Origin: Actinomycetes bacterium
GTDB lineage: Bacteria > Actinomycetota > Actinomycetes > Streptosporangiales > Streptosporangiaceae
NCBI GenBank assembly: GCA_021793235.1
Contig: JAJYTD010000019.1
Location: forward strand, 1 to 64,000
Reading direction: 5' to 3'
Length of the DNA stretch: 64,000 nucleotides
Below, piece by piece: positions 1 to 9,009 of the stretch (within the stretch, counting starts at the first letter, position 1; each line of letters starts with the position of its first letter). The notes beneath the pieces were generated by a model. That model searched no databases and had not been told where the DNA came from. It saw only the letters and a list, made by a program, of their open reading frames with translations. A program made the position numbers and the translations under genes.

Positions 1-67
1 CCGGCGGCCGCTCCGGCAGCAGCGGCTCCACGATCTCCCACAGCCCATCGGGCAACACATCACTCAC
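1..67 (-). mobile_element. IS5-family-like transposase, N-terminal end, cut by window edge
   Basis: Reading leftward from a GTG at 65-67 gives VSDVLPDGLWEIVEPLLPER, the conserved opening of many actinobacterial IS5/IS4-type transposases (known family signature). The rest lies outside the window. About 40 bp upstream, at 107-128, is a GAGACAAGTTCTAAG-like stretch that could be the IS terminal inverted repeat; this is inference because the other end is not visible. The IS sits beside an XRE regulator and an att-like tRNA end, so this flank is mobile-element territory. Confidence 0.6.
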
Positions 68-142
68 AGCACGTGATGATGGCAGCTCCCAGTCACCCAC
101 GCAGGCTATTGAGACAAGTTCTAAGGCGCTGAACATGACTAA

Positions 143-189
143 GGGGGTAGCATCGCTACCCCCTCGCCGAGGGGTACATTCTGTACCCC
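143..189 (-). terminator. Two tandem perfect hairpins behind the XRE gene
   Basis: Two hairpins follow each other in the 3-prime region of the minus-strand regulator: 171-189 (ggggtaca, 3-nt loop, tgtacccc) and 143-163 (gggggtagc, atc loop, gctaccccc). There is no clear T-tract, so they may act as a bidirectional terminator between the regulator and the IS, or as protein-binding palindromes. Confidence 0.5.
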
Positions 190-198
190 ACTTCCGTT

Positions 199-1428
199 CT
201 AGGCGACCTGTACACCAATCTTTCGAGCGAGTTTGTGCACGTCGTCGCGGATTATCCCGTTCCGGGATTCACTGAGGTTGATCACAGCGGACCGTGCGAA
301 TCGGTTGAACTTGGTGGTCTCAGGAGATTCCTCGTATGCCTTGGTCAGCAGGTGAACGACGGCCACATTCTCCCCTTGAAGGTCGTGGGCTCGCGCCGAT
401 TCGATCATGTGAAAGCTCCGCCGCGTCGCCGACGGCATAGAGGCGAGGTCGATACTACTTGCCGCGCGGATAGCAGTTCCGCCCTTCAAGAGATCAGCAT
501 TCATCGTAATGGCGTAGGCGTCCACCATCCCCCGACCGAAGATCAGGTATGGGTGCGCGTACCCGGCTCCTAAACGCCGCGCCGCCTTGTCTGCTCTGTC
601 CCAGTAGCGCCACGCGTCGCCAGAGCGCCCGGTCTTCGCGTAGGAAAGTGCCGCGGCCAGTTGAAGCAACCCCCACCGCGCGAGATCCTCGGCGCCTCTT
701 TCCGGATGAATCAATTTAGCCGCGCTCATCGCCAACTCGACACGCGCCTCGTGCCTCTCGCCAGCATCCCGGAACACATGGTTCATGTACCAGGCGGCTA
801 CGGCCATAGCGTGGGGATCGTCCGCGTCTTGGGCCGCCGCCATGGCACGGTCACCAGTCAAGGTGACGAGCTCGTGAGCGGGTTGGAAGCTGAGGTAGAG
901 CTGTGCGAGGTGGTAGGTCTGCGCAAGCGCGGAAAGCACTTTACGTCGCTCGGCTCCTTCTACCTGCCGAGCTGTTCTCTGAAGATCGGCGAGCAACCCG
1001 GGAAGCACCTCGGCCACACGGGTCCGGTGGTTTTTATTGCCGTGCCAGAGTTGCCACCCGTGCCGAACCCGGTCACCGACCTCCCGAGGTGTGAGGGGCT
1101 CGAGATCAGATGTCATCAGATAGTAGGTCGTCAGCGCATTCCGAATCGTCGGCAACGCCTCGTGCGCGTCTCCGGTGACCGTCGTTGACAACAACCGGTC
1201 TTCTCCGGTGAGGTCGGCTAGGTCCTGCACTTGGAGTACTTCGGCCAAGCGAAGCAACAGGGGAAGCCGCGGCACCTTGATCCGTCCGGTCTCTATCGCC
1301 TTGACCCACTCTGCCGACCGGCCGACGAGTCCGCCCAGGACGGCCCGTGTCTGCCCGGCGCGCGTGCGGTAGTACTGCACGCGCTTTCCGAAGGTGGGCA
1401 AGTCCGGCGGGGTGGCTTCGTTGGGCAT
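199..1428 (-). CDS. XRE-family helix-turn-helix regulator with TPR-like C-terminus
   Basis: This is a 409-aa protein. An XRE/Cro-type HTH lies at about residues 12-70 (FGKRVQYYRTRAGQTRAVL, then SAEWVKAIETGR), followed by a long helical, TPR-like region rich in A/L/W repeats, the usual build of large actinomycete XRE regulators of the AICE and antibiotic type. The start ATG at 1426-1428 is preferred because AAGGGAC lies just upstream; an in-frame ATG at 1500 would add 24 residues. It is a paralogue of the regulator at 26171-27412: the two share the architecture and runs such as LLRLAEVL and DLADLTG/DLAELTG. Both sit in islands next to tRNA-derived sequence. It probably binds DNA and regulates element functions; the target is unknown. 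Confidence 0.85.
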   Translation of the reverse strand: MPNEATPPDLPTFGKRVQYYRTRAGQTRAVLGGLVGRSAEWVKAIETGRIKVPRLPLLLRLAEVLQVQDLADLTGEDRLLSTTVTGDAHEALPTIRNALTTYYLMTSDLEPLTPREVGDRVRHGWQLWHGNKNHRTRVAEVLPGLLADLQRTARQVEGAERRKVLSALAQTYHLAQLYLSFQPAHELVTLTGDRAMAAAQDADDPHAMAVAAWYMNHVFRDAGERHEARVELAMSAAKLIHPERGAEDLARWGLLQLAAALSYAKTGRSGDAWRYWDRADKAARRLGAGYAHPYLIFGRGMVDAYAITMNADLLKGGTAIRAASSIDLASMPSATRRSFHMIESARAHDLQGENVAVVHLLTKAYEESPETTKFNRFARSAVINLSESRNGIIRDDVHKLARKIGVQVA

Positions 1429-1528
1429 GAGCCCTGTCCCTTCCTCATCAGGTCGCGCTATCAGGCTAAAGGGCTGAGTCGCAGCCATGTAAGAGGTCAA
1501 CCCGATCTCAGGCGCGAGCCGGTGCCTA

Positions 1529-1640
1529 GTCTCAGTTCTAGCTCAGTCGCACGGTGAACCTTGACGTATCACGCCGTCTCACAAGCCGAGAACACGAAGG
1601 TGAATCGGGGTTCGTGAGACCGGTTGAGACAGGATGAGAC
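1529..1640. repeat. Phased TGAGAC direct repeats with inverted GTCTCA copies
   Basis: TGAGAC occurs at 615-620, 625-630 and 635-640 of the second kilobase (1615, 1625 and 1635), exactly 10 bp apart. Inverted copies GTCTCA lie at 1529-1534 and 1576-1581. Such helically phased hexamers beside an attachment core resemble arm-type binding sites of tyrosine integrases or excisionases, or regulator operators upstream of the XRE gene. The repeats are seen directly; the role is inferred. Confidence 0.5.
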
Positions 1641-1670
1641 GGCAGTTGACTAACTGCTGATGTGGTTAGG

Positions 1671-1710
1671 GTTCACGCCCTTCCGGGGTTCAAATCCCCG
1701 ATTCTCCGCA
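1671..1710 (+). other. tRNA 3-prime fragment, attR-like attachment site
   Basis: This stretch has a perfect T-arm (CGGGG-TTCAAAT-CCCCG, 1684-1700), a 3-prime acceptor strand ATTCTCC (1701-1707) and a discriminator G, but no matching 5-prime half (GGAGAAT, D-arm and anticodon arm are absent upstream). It is therefore a detached tRNA 3-prime end. GGAGAAT acceptors are common in actinobacterial tRNA-Ser, so that is the likely parent. The normal tRNA-type terminator follows at 1716, so the chromosome lies to the right and the integrated element to the left. Confidence 0.6.
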
Positions 1711-1715
1711 GGCCA

Positions 1716-1750
1716 GAAGGGGCCCCGCGCTTCAGCGCTGGGCCCCTTCC
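1716..1750. terminator. GC-rich hairpin terminator
   Basis: The stem gaaggggccc-cgcgc pairs across a TTCA loop with gcgct-gggccccttc, with one mismatch. It follows the tRNA remnant directly and also faces the 3-prime side of the ASCH gene, so it can serve both strands. Confidence 0.6.
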
Positions 1751-1824
1751 TCGTGGACCGGCCGCGGATGTGCCACCGTCCCGGACGCCCCGCACGCGGG
1801 AGCGGCGGGGCGTCCGGCCAGAAA

Positions 1825-2193
1825 TCAGAAACCAGTGAGCTCGGTCCCGATCGCGACCACGCCCAGGGCTTCGCGCTCGGGCGGGTAGATCTCCCGGATG
1901 TTGCGGAGCTGATCGTCCTTCGAAGCGTTCGGGTTTACCGACGAGACCGGCTCGTGCTCGAACATCTCGTCGAAGGTGTCGTACCGCGCTGTCCGTGTGA
2001 TCCGCGTGAGCACTTCCTCGTCGCGGCACTTGAACCGGAGAAGGTCGCCTTCCTTCAACCGCTTACGGCTGCTGTCGTTGACCCTGATCTCGGTCGTCTT
2101 CTTGCCCGAGGCGATCAGGTCGAAGTACCGCTTGTAGATGCCCATCTCGTGCGCGCGGGGGCGCTGGTCGAGGCCGGTGGGTCGGTTGGTCAT
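1825..2193 (-). CDS. ASCH-domain protein
   Basis: This 122-aa protein matches the ASCH fold in pattern: an N-terminal MGIYKRYFDLIASGKKTTEIR segment (basic ligand-binding loop GKKTTEIR), then a KEGDLLRF strand and a C-terminal GVVAIGTEL strand. ASCH domains bind RNA or modified nucleosides, and some members are amidohydrolases of N4-acetylcytidine. The exact role here is unknown. An internal ATG just before GIYKRY is possible, but the longer start keeps a plausible leader. Its neighbours are a terminator and the Nudix gene. Confidence 0.75.
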   Translation of the reverse strand: MTNRPTGLDQRPRAHEMGIYKRYFDLIASGKKTTEIRVNDSSRKRLKEGDLLRFKCRDEEVLTRITRTARYDTFDEMFEHEPVSSVNPNASKDDQLRNIREIYPPEREALGVVAIGTELTGF

Positions 2194-2349
2194 GAGTCGT
2201 CCGAGTTCCTTCCGGTTAGGTCGAGTCCCGCCGACGGGCCGTCGGACCCGGTCACCACACCAACCGACCTGACATGACGGCGCCCCCGCTCTGGGAACTC
2301 TCCCGGGGCGGGGACGTTTCGTCGTTTCCGGCTACGCCTTCACGGTGTG

Positions 2350-2910
2350 TCAGCTTCCCGACGGCGCGACCGGCACGAGCTTGCTCGCCAGCTCGGCAGG
2401 CAGGTCCGACAGGGGGCGCCACTCGAATTCGGTCACCTCTTCGATCTGAAGACGAACGTCGGCTTCCTCGACCCAGTGGGCGTACCGGAAGTCGAAGTGG
2501 TAGTGCTCTGGTTCGTCCTTCGCCGGATTGGCCGGGATCTTATGGATGTCGATGTCAGCCGGTGCGACGTCGTGCGTCGGCGGGGAGATGACCTGCTGCC
2601 AGGGGATACCGGCCTCTTCTTCGAGCTCGCGCAGGCTTGCCCCGAGCAAGCTCGTGTCGCCGGGCTCGATGTGACCGCCGGGCAACAACCACTTGTCGAG
2701 CATCTTGTGCCGGATCATCAGCACGCGGCCCTCGGGGTCGACGACCGCCGCGCCAGCGGTGACGTGCCCGACCCGGAACTCTTTGCGGGAGGTGACGGCG
2801 TGGCCTTCGTTGAGCGCGTGGAACAGCAAGGCCACGTGGTCGACTTCGTCCGGGTACCGGTCGAGGTACGTCGACAGGACGTAACGGATCTCGGGTTGGG
2901 TAACTGTCAT
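2350..2910 (-). CDS. Nudix hydrolase
   Basis: This 186-aa protein carries the Nudix box GGHIEPGDTSLLGASLRELE-EEAGI (known signature GX5EX7REUXEEXGU) at about residues 69-95, which binds the metal and cleaves a nucleoside-diphosphate-linked substrate. The N-terminal helix region LSTYLDRYPDE is typical of actinobacterial single-domain Nudix proteins. The start is set at ATG 2908-2910 (MTVTQPEIRY), which overlaps the stop of the short upstream ORF as ATGA and implies translational coupling. A longer in-frame ORF to 3243 has no Nudix-like content. The substrate is not determinable. Confidence 0.9.
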   Translation of the reverse strand: MTVTQPEIRYVLSTYLDRYPDEVDHVALLFHALNEGHAVTSRKEFRVGHVTAGAAVVDPEGRVLMIRHKMLDKWLLPGGHIEPGDTSLLGASLRELEEEAGIPWQQVISPPTHDVAPADIDIHKIPANPAKDEPEHYHFDFRYAHWVEEADVRLQIEEVTEFEWRPLSDLPAELASKLVPVAPSGS

Positions 2911-3005
2911 GCTGCTCCATTGAAGTAGTCGAGCCACGTCGCCGCGACCTGTTCGCGAACTTCGGTGGGCAACTCGTGGTGCGCGGCCTCGTGCGGCGCA
3001 CTCAT
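2907..3005 (-). CDS. Possible 32-aa leader ORF coupled to the Nudix gene
   Basis: ATG at 3003-3005 opens MSAPHEAAHHELPTEVREQV and the ORF runs to a TGA that overlaps the Nudix ATG (ATGA). Its composition is protein-like (amphipathic, no Arg/Ser shadow pattern), and the tight overlap argues that it is translated. It could be a coupled leader peptide, or the C-terminal relic of a longer gene whose upstream part was lost. No function is recognised. Confidence 0.4.
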   Translation of the reverse strand: MSAPHEAAHHELPTEVREQVAATWLDYFNGAA

Positions 3006-3152
3006 GAGTTGGGCCGCGGCGGCGATTCGGCAGCAAGAGAGGGCCACACGAGGAAGCCGGCGGGCAGGAGCTGGGCGGACATATCCGGGCGCATCCGGTG
3101 ACAGGCCCTCGATGTGCGTGCTGAGGCGGCCCGGGGCGGCGATACTTGCCCC

Positions 3153-5288
3153 ATGACCGCCTGGAATATTGACGCGGAGTCGGCCGGGGTGGGCGTCGGG
3201 GCGGTGACCCTTGTCGAAGGGCCGTCCTTCGCCATCTCGGCAACGGACGGAGACATGTCCGCGGCTCGGCCGCATGGAGTCTTCCACAATGACACCCGTA
3301 TCGTGTCGCGGTGGGACCTCCGTGTAGACGACGAGCCGCTGGAACCGCTCGCCGCCATGATGCACGAACAGCCCTATCGGGCCACGTTCATCGCCCGGGT
3401 GAAGCGGCGCTCCGGACGCACGGAGGGCGCTTTGCTGGTGGAGCGGGAGCGGCGCGTGGGAACCGGCCTGCGGGAGGACATCACTCTGCGCAACCTGAGT
3501 GGCGAACCCGTCGGCTGCACGATCACGCTCACGGTGGAGGCCGACTTCGCCGACCTGTTCGAGGTCAAGGAGGGCCGGGTCCGCTACCGCGGGGAGCACT
3601 CCTCCCGCGTCGAGGGCACCAGGCTGCTCATGGATCGTCAGTGGCGCGGACGGCGGCGCGGCGTCGCCGTCCAGGCGGACGGCGCCACATCGGTGACCCG
3701 CGACCTGATCGTCTTTCGCACGGTCGTTCCCGAACGCGGCGAGTGGTCGACCACCATCCTGGTGCACCCCATCGTCGACGGCGAGGAATCGCAGACCCGC
3801 TTTCCCCTCGACCGTCCAGTCGAGGAATCTGAACCGGCCCGCCGCTTCCAGGCCTGGCGCAGCAGCAGCCCCATCGCCACCACCGACAACGAAATGCTGG
3901 GATCGGTGCTGCAGCGCAGCCAGCAGGACCTCGGCGCGCTCCGCATCTTCGATCCCGACGATCCCGACCGCGCCGTCGTCGCCGCGGGTGCGCCGTGGTT
4001 CATGACCCTGTTCGGCAGGGACTCGCTGCTCACCTCCTACATGGCGCTGCCTTTGGACCAGTCCCTCGCGTTGGGCACCCTGCGGACCCTCGCCAACCAC
4101 CAGGGGGACGAGGAGAACCCGCTGACGGAAGAACAGCCGGGCCGCATCCTGCATGAGGTGCGCATGGGTTCGACCAGCGGCCTCGAACTCGGCGACGGCG
4201 ACATCTACTACGGCACGGCCGACGCGACGCCACTGTTCGTCATGCTGCTCGGAGAGCTGCGCCGATGGGGGCTCGCCAGCGACGAGGTCACTGCGCTGCT
4301 GCCGCACGCCGACCGTGCGCTGGAGTGGATCGAGCGCTACGGCGACCGCGACGGGGACGGCTTCATCGAGTACCGGCGGGAGACCGACCAGGGACTGCTC
4401 AATCAGGGATGGAAGGATTCCTGGGACGGGATCAACTTCGCCGACGGCCGCCTGGCCGAGGCGCCGATCGCGCTGTGCGAAGTACAGGGGTATGTCTACG
4501 GCGCCTACCTCGCGCGGTCGCACTTCGCCTGGGAGGCCGGGCAGGAAGAGGAGTCCCGGAAGTGGGCGGCCCGGGCGGCCGGGCTCAAACAGGCGTTCAA
4601 CGACAGGTTCTGGCTACCCGAACGCGGCTACTACGCCGTGGCACTGGACCGCGACAAGCGGCCGGTCGATGCGTGTGCGTCCAATATGGGCCACTGCCTG
4701 TGGACCGGAATCGTCGACGAGGACAAGGCGCCGCTTGTCGCCGAGCGCCTGATGAGCCCGGAGATGTTCACCGGATGGGGCGTCCGTACTCTGGCCACCG
4801 ACATGGGGGCCTACAATCCGGTGAGCTACCACAACGGGTCGGTGTGGCCGCATGACAACGCCATCATCGCGGCCGGGCTGATGCGCTACGGGTTCGTCGA
4901 GCACGTCCAGCGCATCGGGATGGGCCTGTTCGAGGCGGCCACCCGGTTCGGCGGTCGGCTGCCGGAGCTGTTCTGCGGCTTCGACCGCACGGACTACCCC
5001 GAACCCGTGCCCTACCCGACCTCCTGCTCTCCACAGGCCTGGGCCGCGGCCACCCCCATCCACCTGATCAGGGTCCTGCTGCGATTCGACCCCTGGATTC
5101 CGCACGGCAAACTATGGCTGTCCCCGGCTCTGCCGCTGGCTTTCGGGCGGCTTCGGGTCCAACACGTGCCGCTCGCCGGATCGCGGCTCTCCATCGACGC
5201 GTGGGACAGCGCAGTCAGCATCGAAGGCCTCCCCGCAGAGGTGCAGCTCATCGAGGAACCACGCGAAGCGATGACTTCCCGCAGGTGA
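3153..5288 (+). CDS. Glycogen-debranching-type amylo-alpha-1,6-glucosidase
   Basis: This 711-aa protein has an N-terminal beta-sandwich of the glycogen-debranching N-terminal type (about residues 15-220, [25 protein letters not shown]). A GDE_C-like (alpha/alpha)6 barrel follows, containing [27 protein letters not shown], a [11 protein letters not shown] block and ELFCGFDR. Such proteins hydrolyse glycosidic bonds in glycogen-like or other branched glucans in the cytoplasm; the precise substrate of this actinobacterial subfamily is not established. The start ATG 3153 is chosen because the fold begins there; the longer ORF start at 3114 runs through the promoter region. A GT4 glycosyltransferase follows 59 bp downstream, suggesting joint carbohydrate metabolism. 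Confidence 0.85.
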   Translation: MTAWNIDAESAGVGVGAVTLVEGPSFAISATDGDMSAARPHGVFHNDTRIVSRWDLRVDDEPLEPLAAMMHEQPYRATFIARVKRRSGRTEGALLVERERRVGTGLREDITLRNLSGEPVGCTITLTVEADFADLFEVKEGRVRYRGEHSSRVEGTRLLMDRQWRGRRRGVAVQADGATSVTRDLIVFRTVVPERGEWSTTILVHPIVDGEESQTRFPLDRPVEESEPARRFQAWRSSSPIATTDNEMLGSVLQRSQQDLGALRIFDPDDPDRAVVAAGAPWFMTLFGRDSLLTSYMALPLDQSLALGTLRTLANHQGDEENPLTEEQPGRILHEVRMGSTSGLELGDGDIYYGTADATPLFVMLLGELRRWGLASDEVTALLPHADRALEWIERYGDRDGDGFIEYRRETDQGLLNQGWKDSWDGINFADGRLAEAPIALCEVQGYVYGAYLARSHFAWEAGQEEESRKWAARAAGLKQAFNDRFWLPERGYYAVALDRDKRPVDACASNMGHCLWTGIVDEDKAPLVAERLMSPEMFTGWGVRTLATDMGAYNPVSYHNGSVWPHDNAIIAAGLMRYGFVEHVQRIGMGLFEAATRFGGRLPELFCGFDRTDYPEPVPYPTSCSPQAWAAATPIHLIRVLLRFDPWIPHGKLWLSPALPLAFGRLRVQHVPLAGSRLSIDAWDSAVSIEGLPAEVQLIEEPREAMTSRR

Positions 5289-5290
5289 GC

Positions 5291-5314
5291 GGGTATCCAC
5301 CAGGCTTGTGGGTA
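5291..5314 (+). promoter_or_regulatory. SigB-type promoter candidate upstream of the glycosyltransferase
   Basis: GGGT (5291-5294), 15 nt, GGGTA (5310-5314) fits the actinobacterial general-stress sigma pattern GNNT-N14-16-GGGTA, 33 bp before the ATG. Comparable motifs precede the Mn catalase and the GlsB gene. A short motif like this can occur by chance. Confidence 0.35.
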
Positions 5315-5347
5315 GTGGGCACGGTTCTACCTGGGGAGTTGATTTCC

Positions 5348-6439
5348 ATGGTGATCACTTCTGTGCCCATCCCGCGGCCGCTGCGTCTGGTCCTGCTCGC
5401 ACCACCGTGGTATGAGGTGCCACCCGCGGGCTACGGAGGCATCGAAGAGGTACTCGCAGAGCTCGCCGAGCGGCTTGTCGAACGCGGTCATGACGTAACG
5501 CTCGTGGGAGTGGGGCAGCGTGCGACGGGGGCAAAGCTGCGCGTCACCTATGGGAAGCCGCAAGGCGACCGGATCGGAGAGAGCGTCATCGAGGCCGCTC
5601 ACGCGGCCTCGGCCCAGCGGATCATCCGGGACCTGAGCCCTGACCTCGTACACGACCACTCGCTGGCCGGACCGCTGATGGCCGCGGCACGCCGAGCGCC
5701 CACCCTCGCGACCGTGCACGGGCCCATCACCGGAGATCATGCTCTGTACTACCGCTCCCTGCGTGAGGATCTCCGACTCGCCGCAATTTCTGAGGCACAA
5801 CGGCGCACCATGCCCGAGCTGCCGTGGGCGGCGACCGTGCACAACGCGCTGTCCCTGCATCGATTCCCATTCCGCGCGGTCAAGGAGGACTACACGCTCG
5901 TGCTGGGCCGGTGCTCGCCGGAAAAGGGCGTGGGCACCGCGATCCAGGCGGCGCGCACCGCGGGCCACCGGGTAGTGATCGCGCTCAAATGTACGGAACC
6001 GGACGAACGCGACTACTTTGAGACGGCCATCCGCCCGCTTCTGGGTTCGGACACCGACTACATCGGTGAGGCGTCCGCGGAGCAGAAGTTGGAGCTGCTG
6101 GCTGGAGCGAAGTGTCTGCTTTTCCCCATCCGCTGGGAGGAGCCGTTCGGCATGGTCGCCATCGAGGCGATGGCCTGCGGTACGCCGGTCGTCGCGTTCC
6201 GGCGCGGAGCCCTGCCGGAGACGGTGCGCGACGGCGTTACCGGCATACTCGTCTCGCAGTCGGCAGAACTTCCCACCGCCATCGAGAGCGCCCTGGGTCT
6301 GGACCCGCACGCCTGCTGGGAACACGTCAATCGCCACTTCAGCGGCACGGCGATGGCGCGCAATTACGAGCAGGCGTACCGATCCGTCCTGGAGGAAACC
6401 CGGGACTTCAGTCCCGCACTGGCCAACACGGAGTTCTGA
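5348..6439 (+). CDS. Glycosyltransferase family 4
   Basis: This 363-aa protein has a GT-B fold. The N-terminal domain opens with [23 protein letters not shown] (GYGG nucleotide-sugar loop) and continues with a HDHSLAGPL segment. The C-terminal domain carries [19 protein letters not shown] and the EX7E-like motif [27 protein letters not shown]. It transfers a sugar from an activated donor to an unknown acceptor. The start ATG 5348 has GGGGAG upstream; the ORF extends further upstream only into the 3-prime end of the debranching enzyme. A stress-type promoter candidate precedes it. Confidence 0.9.
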   Translation: MVITSVPIPRPLRLVLLAPPWYEVPPAGYGGIEEVLAELAERLVERGHDVTLVGVGQRATGAKLRVTYGKPQGDRIGESVIEAAHAASAQRIIRDLSPDLVHDHSLAGPLMAAARRAPTLATVHGPITGDHALYYRSLREDLRLAAISEAQRRTMPELPWAATVHNALSLHRFPFRAVKEDYTLVLGRCSPEKGVGTAIQAARTAGHRVVIALKCTEPDERDYFETAIRPLLGSDTDYIGEASAEQKLELLAGAKCLLFPIRWEEPFGMVAIEAMACGTPVVAFRRGALPETVRDGVTGILVSQSAELPTAIESALGLDPHACWEHVNRHFSGTAMARNYEQAYRSVLEETRDFSPALANTEF

Positions 6440-6482
6440 TCCGCCGCACCGCACAAGGCGGCCCCGCCTTCGCGTGACCAGC

Positions 6483-6506
6483 GCTTATCCGGAGAGTAAC
6501 AGGGTA
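6483..6506 (+). promoter_or_regulatory. SigB-type promoter candidate for the Mn catalase
   Basis: GCTT (6483-6486), 15 nt, GGGTA (6502-6506) lies 71 bp upstream of the catalase ATG and fits GNNT-N14-16-GGGTA. Non-haem catalases are typical general-stress genes, which supports the reading. Confidence 0.4.
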
Positions 6507-6577
6507 GCGGCATTCCGCGTCAGAGGGGGATTTCTCTGCCCCGCGATAGCAGACCCTTGCCCATAGGAGGAAAGCCC

Positions 6578-7483
6578 ATGTTCCGCCACACCATGAAACT
6601 GCAGTTCGATTCCAAGCCGGAGAAACCCGACGCGGCCTACGCCAAGAAGCTCCAAGAGCTCTCGGCGGCGCCTACGGCGAGATGACCGTGACCATGCAGT
6701 ACCTGTTCCAGGGCTGGAACTGCCGCATAGAGGGCAAGTACAAGGACCTCATCATGGACATAGCCACCGAGGAGATCGGCCACGTCGAGATGCTCGCCAC
6801 CATGGTCGCCCGCCTGCTGGAGGGCGCCCCCAACGACGTCACCGCAGACGCCGTCAAGGATCCGGCCGTGGCGGCGGTCATGGGCGGCATGAACCCGCAG
6901 CAGGCCATCGTGAATGGCGGGGGCCCGGTGCTCACGGACTCGGTCGGCACAGGGTGGAATGGCAAGTTCATCGTCGCCAGCGGGAACCTGCTGGCCGACT
7001 TCCGCGCCAACGTCGCCGCCGAGGCCCAGGGCCGCCTGCAAACGGCGCGGTTGTACAACATGACCGACGACCCGGGCGTGAAGAAGATGCTCAAGTTCAA
7101 CCTGGCCCGCGACACCGCCCACCAGAACATGTGGCTGGCCGCGATCGAGGAGCTGCAGGCCGACGGCCTCGAAGGCGATGTGGCCCCCACTGCCCTCTTC
7201 GACGAGGAGAACCAGGAGCACGCCAACACGATTTGGGGCCTGTCCGACGGTACCGCTGCGCGCAAGGGCGGGTGGGCGAACCGGACCGCGCCCGATGGCA
7301 CGCACGAATTGCGCTACCTTGTCGATCCCGAACCGCTCGGCGAATCGACGTCCGCACCGCCGACCGACCCCAAACTGTACGGGACCATGGACGGTCAGGC
7401 AGGCGAGGGCTCGGCCAAGGGCGCGGGCGGCCAGTCCGCAGAACCGCGGCATGGTCGGCAAGATCAAGGACGCTCTCGACTGA
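6578..7483 (+). pseudogene. Manganese catalase, two compensating frameshifts
   Basis: ATG 6578 follows a strong AGGAGGA. The first frame gives MFRHTMKLQFDSKPEKPDAA and is lost near 6660, where one base is missing (ctctcggcggcgcc instead of a form reading Leu-Leu-Gly-Gly-Ala). The body continues in the next frame with Mn-catalase signatures: ATEEIGHVEMLATMVARLL (dimanganese Glu/His ligands), MGGMNPQQAIVNGGG, NVAAEAQGRLQTARLYNMTDD, DTAHQNMW. Near 7450 one extra base returns reading to the first frame for the typical end NRGMVGKIKDALD-stop. The total length is normal (about 300 aa). Either the gene is decayed or two sequencing errors exist. The family disproportionates hydrogen peroxide. Confidence 0.8.
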
Positions 7484-7683
7484 GCACCGCGGCCCATGGC
7501 CGGAGTCGGCAGGACTGCCGGCTCCGCCACCGAACCGGCATCGACGAGTCCGCGTCCCCGCCGAATCAGGGCGGCATGGCTGTTGATGGGGCGGGAACGC
7601 GGACTCCACCGCCATCCAGCAAGACAGCAGTGTGCCCGGGAACCGGGGCGGCAGCGCCTGCCTCGGTACGGTCCAACCGCGGG

Positions 7684-8649
7684 TCAGCCGGTCAGTGCCC
7701 GGCGCAGTGCGGCGAACCGTGCCTCCTTCATCCGCCGACTCACCTCCGCTTCCGGTGCCATCAATTCAGCACCGTGGAACACACCGGGGACGACGTGGAG
7801 CGCGGTCGGCACACCCGACCGGAGCAGCCGCAGCGCGTACTCCACACACTCGTCGCGGAACGGGTCCAGTTCCCCGACATCGATGTGGGCCGGCGGCAGG
7901 CCCGACAGGTCGGCGGCGCGCGCCGGGGCGGCGTAGTGGTCCACGTCGTCTCCGCCCGCTGCCTCCCCCAGCAGGGCCCGCCAGCCGAAAAGGTTGGCGG
8001 TGCGGTTCCACCCGGGGGTATCGGTGAACTCCCGGGCGGAAGGCGTGGTGTTGCGGTCGTCCAGCATCGGATAGAACAGCATCTGGAAGACCAAAGCCGG
8101 ACCACCGCGGTCGCGCGCCATCAGGGCGGTGCCCGCTGCGATCCCGGCCCCCGCGCTTCCGCCGCCGATGGCCAGGCGTTCTGGGTCCAGGCCCAGTTCA
8201 GCGGCGCTGTGCACCGTCCACAGCAGCCCGGCGTAGCAGTCCTCTACCGGTGCCGGGTGGGGGCTCTCGGGCGCCAGCCGGTAGTCGACGGAGACGGCCA
8301 CGCAGCCGATGTCCTCGGCATAACCGCACAGCATCTCGTCGTCGGCCTCGGGGAAGCCGGCGATCATCCCGCCGCCGTGGACCCAGTACAGGCCGGGCAG
8401 GGGGCCGTCCGCGCCCTTGGGCCGGTAGGTCCGCACACGGACATCCGGGGCGCCAGCTGGACCGGGCACCCAGCGATCGCTGATCTCGACCCCGGGATGC
8501 GGCTGCGCCAAGGCGAAATGCAACTCTCGTCGCTGCTGACGCATCGCGGGCAGGTCATCGAAGGACATCGTGCCGAAGTCGCTGGCCATGGACGACCACA
8601 GCTCGACCGCTGCCGCCAGTTCGGGGTCGATCCGCTGAGACCAGGTCAC
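7684..8649 (-). CDS. HSL-family (type IV) esterase/lipase
   Basis: This 321-aa alpha/beta hydrolase has the oxyanion motif HGGG at residues 91-94, nucleophile Ser165 in GGSAG, the acid in GELDPFRDE and the His in GVFHGAE. These are the hormone-sensitive-lipase family hallmarks; YRLAPESPHPAPVEDCYA is also typical. It probably hydrolyses short-chain esters in the cytoplasm (no signal peptide). It is convergent with the catalase and not part of an evident operon. Confidence 0.9.
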   Translation of the reverse strand: MTWSQRIDPELAAAVELWSSMASDFGTMSFDDLPAMRQQRRELHFALAQPHPGVEISDRWVPGPAGAPDVRVRTYRPKGADGPLPGLYWVHGGGMIAGFPEADDEMLCGYAEDIGCVAVSVDYRLAPESPHPAPVEDCYAGLLWTVHSAAELGLDPERLAIGGGSAGAGIAAGTALMARDRGGPALVFQMLFYPMLDDRNTTPSAREFTDTPGWNRTANLFGWRALLGEAAGGDDVDHYAAPARAADLSGLPPAHIDVGELDPFRDECVEYALRLLRSGVPTALHVVPGVFHGAELMAPEAEVSRRMKEARFAALRRALTG

Positions 8650-9009
8650 TGCGCCACCTCCGGGGGGTCAGGCCGGTCAGCGACCGGCGGTGCGCTCCCA
8701 TTGTGCCGATATGTCGCGGCAGTGAATCCGGCACGGCAGCTGAAAACCGTGCGGATCTGCCGGTCGCGCACCCCGAACGGTCAAACCCTGAGGGGTTCCC
8801 GGCTAGAGTTGATCAAGAGGCCGGGTACTCGGCTATTGCCTACCGGAGAGCATAGAAGCCTATGGTCATCGGGGCACCCGGGGTTCCCATGATCGGATAC
8901 ACTCCCCCGGACGACACCTAAAGTGATCTTTCATTTACTTTGTGTCGTAACCTCTGCCCTGAGAGCCACCGTGCATCTTTCAGCTCCCCTCCGGTGAAGG
9001 ATGGTCTCC
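8650..9009. other. Intergenic, no gene seen
   Basis: There is no convincing ORF. It holds the divergent start regions of the esterase and the small gene at 9010. GAGT-N13-GGGTAC near 8815-8837 resembles a stress promoter but has one base too few in the spacer. Confidence 0.4.

Noticed and set aside
1625-1710. Complete tRNA gene
   Set aside because: T-arm and 3-prime acceptor are perfect, but no pairing 5-prime acceptor, D-arm or anticodon arm exists upstream; kept as an attachment-site fragment.
2907-4523. 538-aa minus-strand ORF opposite the debranching enzyme
   Set aside because: Shadow of a well-supported plus-strand gene; only its last 32 codons (past that gene) look protein-like and are listed separately.
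6682-8892. 736-aa plus-strand ORF from the catalase region through the esterase
   Set aside because: Only the first part is catalase; beyond 7480 it is antisense shadow of the esterase with Arg/Gly/Pro-rich noise.
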